64,000 nucleotides of DNA. Source: Ostrinia nubilalis. Taxonomy: Eukaryota > Arthropoda > Insecta > Lepidoptera > Crambidae. The stretch's first letter is position 1. Every line of letters starts with the position of its first letter. Below, piece by piece: positions 34,101 to 40,451 of the stretch. Made by a program: the position numbers and the translations under genes. The DNA is taken from positions 1,366,501-1,430,500 of the forward strand of contig NC_087105.1 in the NCBI RefSeq assembly GCF_963855985.1, read 5' to 3'. The notes beneath the pieces were generated by a model. That model was given only the letters and a program-made list of their open reading frames with translations, did not search any database and was not told the origin of the DNA.

Positions 34101-37100
34101 GCCCACTTTGACCAGGTTATTAAAGCCATATTGGGCCATTTAAGGCACTTGTACGGGCGACTTGAGACTTTCGAGAGCTCACGGTCTGTCAAGACACTAA
34201 GTGGAGTAGCTATTTATGTGTGACTGATGCTAGATGATCAGTCGATCGTTGGGTTTCACCTATAAGCTGTCGGGCTCGTCAGTTGGGTTCTTAACGATCA
34301 CGTATACGTTGCAGTTAGGGACCGTTTTAGGCACTTGGGAGTAATGTAGCTATTTTAATGTGTGTGCTGTGGTCTTACCTGTAGGCCACAGCGGCCTGTC
34401 CGGCCTCGGCCAGCGATCGCGGCGCGATGGGCGCTCCGGACGGGTTCTTGACGACCACAGACGACGCGCCCGTGACTTCAGCGTGCACGTACACGTCGCC
34501 GGCTTTAAGGTAACGCTTTACAAGTAACTCGTTCTGTTGCTGATCGCGGCCGCCTATCACCTGCAAGCGAAAAAAGAATATAAAGGCCAGTTTCATCGGT
34601 GCCTGATAAAACTCTAGAACTCCTGATATCTAACAAATAAGGCCAAACATCTGAAGCCTTATTCACGTAACAAAACTTCAACGACAATAAATCGCTGAGT
34701 TGCGATCCTATCGAGTAATCGTTCTATCGAAATGACCCTTGTGAATACGGATTTAGAACTGTTTTTTAATGGGACGACTTCTAAACGTCAGCGAGATTTT
34801 GACTGTCAAAATACGTGAATTAGGCCACTGATCAAAACTGGAATATAAACACTGCTACATTCATACATGTAGTTACATATAGTTGAAATAGGTGCTTGCA
34901 ATAAAATAATTGGTTTTATTACGAAAGAGAAAGCTGTACAGCATGGAGATATACATATAAATCTTCTGTGATGCTGGTCCTTAACCTAAAATGTTAACTT
35001 TAATTTCAAACATCCATAGATCTCTTCCTATACAGTGTTAGGTAAATGGATATATTAGCCGACACTAGCCCATGTTAACATGGGCATATAAATGGTATGG
35101 TGAGGTTAGAAAATTGATATCTTCATTTTAATTATTTTAATTTTCATTCAAATCTGATTTTATAAAATTTATTTTATGCATGAACGACAGAATCCAATGG
35201 GATTTGTAATGATCTTCAAGGATTTCACCTAGAAACTTACCAGATCATTATCCGAAGATATGAACCAGAAGAACTTCTCGAACCAGTACGTCTTCCTGGC
35301 CTTGCTGATGCTGCTGATAGCGCTGGCTTCCTTCAGGGTCTGCTTGGTCTTCCTTTCAGCACTCTTGAGGCTACACCTAACACTAACTTACCTAGTAGTT
35401 GTCCGAGGATATGAACCAGAAGAACTTTTCGAACCAGTACGTCTTCCTGGCCTTGCTGATGCTACTGACAGCGCTGGCTTCCTTCAGGGTCTGCTTGGTC
35501 TTCCTTCAGCACTGTTGAGGCTATACCTAACATTAACTTACCAGGTAGTTATCCGAGGATATGAACCAGAAGAACTTCTCGAACCAGTACGTCTTCCTGG
35601 CCTTGCTGATGCTACTGACAGCGCTGGCTTCCTTCAGGGTCTGCTTGGTCTTTCTTCAGCACTCATGAGTCTATGCCTAAAACTAAACTTCTTCTTCGTC
35701 GCTACACTCTTGGCAGAGTGGACAGATGTGTACGACAAGTCGTTCGACAGATGTGTTGTCAAAACTAACTTACCAAGTAGTTGTCCGAGGATATGAACCA
35801 GAAGAACTTCTCGAACCAGTACGTCTTCCTGGCCTTGCTGATGCTGCTGATGGCACTAGCTTCCTTCAGGGTCTGCTTGGTCTTCCTTTCAGCACTTTTT
35901 AGAGCTTTGTCGGAGGACTCGATTGTTTTCTGCTGCTTTTTCGCGGCGTTTCGTTTTTGGTCGTAGTATCTGAGTGAGATAAGAATAGACTTCTTTAGAG
36001 CGATAGTCAATTAACATCTTTTGAGTATGGAAAGGTATAATAATAATTAAGGTTATGGAAAAACGTGTTTTGAAGTGTTAGTGTGTTTGTAAGTTAAGAC
36101 AACACAACTCAGCTAAGAGCAAGAAATCTGCTAAGTGAGAGTTGAACAAATAAAAAAAACAGATTCTGTGGCGATGTAAACGTGATTCAGTAACCCTTCC
36201 TCCATTCTCTCCCCGATGTCATCCGACACGGTCGCGCGTTTGCATCGATACAGTCGCTGTAGCGCGATGGCGTCGCTTCTGTAGTGCGTTGCAAATGCGA
36301 CTAACGCCCGTTAGTAGTCACCTACAAAAATTTACAAAAAGTCGCCGTGGGCGAGGGCTCTAATCCTCCTTTTTGTAGTCGGGTTCGTTCGTTCGTTCGA
36401 TTCAGCCAAATGACGTCCACTGCTGGACAAAGGCCTCCCCCAAGGTTTTCCACAATGAACGGTCCTGCGCTGCCCGCATCCAGGCTCCTCCCGCGACCTT
36501 TACCAGATCGTCGGTCCACCTAGTAGGAGGCCTGCCCACGCTACGTCTTCCAGCCCGTGGTCGCCACTCGAGAACTTTCCTGCCCCAACGGCCATCGTCT
36601 CTACGAGCTATGTGCCCCGCCCATGTATGTAGTCGGGTAAAAACCTATAACATCATCCATCAACTCACCTCCTAGCATTAGCGAAAGCCGTCAAAGACAA
36701 GTCAATATCCACGAGCATCGGCTCCAGTTTCTCGCTTTCATCGTCTTCATCATCACTATGCTTGTACGGGTCTTCTAACAGCAAGGTGATGTGGTTGGTC
36801 TTCAGTTTGAGATCCTTGATGTGAGAGGCTACGGGGTCGGCGTTGTCTTGCGCTGTTTTCACCAGGAGCTTGATGTCGTCCCAGGACATCTGGGATGGGA
36901 AATATTAGGTTAATAATAATTATTATTATCATCATTTCAGCCACCATAGGCCTCCCCTAATGATTTCCAGCTTGCCTGGTTGGTAGCGTTTAGTTGTTAG
37001 GTTTAGTTAGGTAAAGATAATTTATAGATGATAGGAAAATCTATAATACATATACAATCAACAAACAGGCAACCAGCATAGGCACGAAATAGGCAGTCAT

Positions 37101-40100
37101 ATAAACTTAAAATCTCTTTCCCAGGCTTGCAAAATTAGCATGTTTCTGATGTCACATCGCTCTTGTTGGAAAATTCTAAATACATAACGAGTCGCGTTGC
37201 CGTCACGTCACCGTTGCACCATCGTCGTATCGCGAGGCCCACTTGAACGATGTGCTCGGCGCGGACACTGCGTCATGGTCAAGTCACGCCGATGTTGCGT
37301 CACAGTCACGCCGATGTTGCGTCACTATCGCGTCGTCGTTGCGTCACCCTTCCATAAGAACTCCTCAAGTTACCTGGTTCGCGATAGCAGTCTGTATCGC
37401 GAGGCGCGCCTGCTCGATGAGCTGCTCATTGCGAGCTATGAGCTCAGCAGCTCGCTTGTCCGCGACCTGCACGCTCGCGAGCTCAGTCACTCGCTTCTCG
37501 TGGTCTTTGTTGACGTCGCATCAACGTCCCGCCGACGTTGCGTCACCGTCACGCTGATATTACGACACGGTCACAACGATGTTATGTCACGGTGACGCCG
37601 ATGTTGTCACGGTCACGCTAATGTTGCGTCACGGTGACGCCGATGTTGTGTCACGGTCACGCCAATGTTGCGTCACGGTGACGCCGTGGTTGTATCACGG
37701 TCACGCCAATGTTGGGTCACAGTCACGCCGATGTTGCGTCACCGTCACGCCGATGTTGCGTCACCGTCACGCCGATGTTGCGTAACTGTCGCGCCGTCGT
37801 CGCGTCACTATCGCGTCGTCGTTGCGTCACCCTTCCATAAGAGCCCCTCAAGTTACCTGGTTCGCGATAGCAGTCTGTATCGCGAGGCGCGCCTGCTCGA
37901 TGAGCTGCTCATTGCGAGCTATGAGCTCAGCAGCTCGCTTGTCCGCGACCTGCACGCTCGCGAGCTCAGTCACTCGCTTCTCGTGGTCTTTTCGCACGTT
38001 TTGAAGCTTCTTCAGCGCTTCTCTTTCCACTTGCACCGTCTGGAAATAATACAAACGATTAATAATGCAGTTTAGTTTATTATCCAGGTGCTACCTACCT
38101 TACCAGATCGTCACTCCACCTGGTCTGCTAAGCTACGTTTACCAGTCCGTGGTGGCTACTTGAGAGCTTTTCAAGCTATATCTTACCATCATCATTTCAA
38201 CCATAAGAATTCCACTGCTGAACATAGGCCTCCTCTAATGATTGCTATAATGGCCGATTGGTAGCGGCTTGCATCCAGCACCTTCCTGCTACCATTATAA
38301 GGTCATCGGTCCACCTTGAAAAACGCAGCCGAAAAGTACGTGTCCTACGCTGCGCTTTCCGGTACGTGGCCCCCACTCCAGAAAATTGTTGCGGCCGTAC
38401 ATTGCCACTTCAGCTTGCTAATCCGTCGGGCTATATCAGCGATTTTAGTTCGTTTACGGATCTCCTCATTTCTGATTCGATCTCGTAAAGAAACACCAAG
38501 CCCTCTCCATACCAGGCCTGTTCATCTCCGCGAGTTTACATCGAAAACAAAACACGCACGATGGCCCACCTACAGGATACTATTCGACAAGGCCTCACAT
38601 ACGAGCGAACATTGACTCACGCACGCGTATTCTTGTGTATGATGGAAGAAAATAAAGAAAATGGTGTACTAAATACTGTGCAGTATTTAACTGCCTAAAT
38701 AATAATAAAAACACAGAATGTACTTTTTTAAGTTGCCTCAAGACACCTCTCAGTGTAAAAAAATAAGGGGTCCGTGGCCGAGTCCCCCAGTTTTCGACGC
38801 ACCCGTGGTCGACGCCCCCGATTTAAATTAATTTAATATCATATTTTTTTCGGCTTTTGCACTAAGTACAGTCAACGAAAAGTAATGAAAAATATAATAA
38901 TTTTGTTATTATTACAAAAATTAAAATGTTGTATTTAATTTTTGGTTATAAATACTTAATAAAACTTTTATAATTTCAACTTTTATTTGTAGAGAGAGTA
39001 GAGTTATTTTAAAGACTGGTTATTTAATTGTTATTATACAAAATGTTTGGCGAAAGGGTAGACAAACTTCGTGGGTTTATAGATAGGGACGTCGCGGGCA
39101 CAACTAGTTCGTTTATAAACATTTTTGTGCCTGACTGTACATTTAATTAAAAATTGCTTCAAATCAAATTTAACTGACCGGGGGCGTCGACCACGGGTGC
39201 GTCGAAAACTGGGGGACACGGCCACGGACCCAAAATAAGTAGTTAATATTATTCATGATAATTCATGCTAAATCATGTATTTCCTCCGCCATTTTCCGCA
39301 GTTTGGCACCTCACGTCACATCATTTTACCGAAGTGAGCCCTATAGCTTCGGCGCAGTGCCGATCACTGACGTTTGTCAACAAAATGGTGCTTGACTCTT
39401 GAGACAGGCTAAATTACACCATATTGTTAATGACATTGAGCATACATTTTTTGAAATACCTTTGCGAAGTAAAACTTCTGTACGTAGTACTTATTATTAT
39501 TCTGTGTCCATACTGTCTACGAACCTTTAAATCAATCTTTTGTCCCTCCAAAGCCGAGTAGAACTCATCCACAGCTCTGTCGAAGGTCTCGTATTCTGCG
39601 ATGGGCTGCGAGCGGTGCTGAGAGAAGACCAACGGATGGAACTCCTGGTTGGTCAGCAGGAAGGTAGGTGCTTCGCCCTCGGGACTCGGTCTTTCCTCTT
39701 TCTTTTGGATGATGTAGCCCTGGAATTGAGAGAATAACAAATACAATACAAATGTAGTTTTTGTGTCAAATTAAATTAACAATGCATGAGAAGATAGACA
39801 CTAGACCAGTTGGGCAATTCCTAAAATAATAAATAAATAATAACTTTATTTCTCTCTTTACAAAATACATAAAGTCACAATTTGTAACGGGTAATTATAA
39901 CAACAAGGAACAAAAATAAGTATTTCGTAGAGACTGGTGTCCGTACTAGGATACCCTGTGCTACAGCACACCAGGCCTCCACCACCGGCTAATCGATACT
40001 GCGTGGTTGTGTTAATCTATTTAAGGTAAGAATTTTATATTAGGAACTAAAAAAATAAAATAAAAAATCCCAACTAATATTATAAATGCGAAAGTAACTC

Positions 40101-40410
40101 TGTCTGTCTGTCTGTCTGTTACGCTTTCCCGCTTAAACCTCGCAACCGATTTTGATGAAATTTGGCATAGAGATAGTTTGAGTCCCGGGAAAGAACATAG
40201 GATAGTTTTTATCCCGGTTTTTGAAACAGGGACGCGCGCGATAAAGTTTTTCTGTGACAGACAAAATTCCACGCGGGCGAAGCCGCGGGCGGAAAGCTAG
40301 TAGAATGATAACATGTGATTTACACAAATAGGCAAAATAAATGATAAGAAGTACTATTTCAAAATGTAACTAACTTTAAAAGCAATCTTTCTTTCTAATC
40401 TTTTGTGTAA

Positions 40411-40451
<41 letters not shown>

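Noticed and set aside
35260..35796. 178-aa plus-strand frame with repeated [20 protein letters not shown]
   Set aside because: It is the antisense of the tandem NEMF exon 9 copies; the repeat reflects the duplicated exon, not a protein.
37197..37785. Regularly spaced GC-rich repeats that resemble a CRISPR array
   Set aside because: Eukaryotic context, contiguous 22-bp units without unique spacers: a minisatellite.
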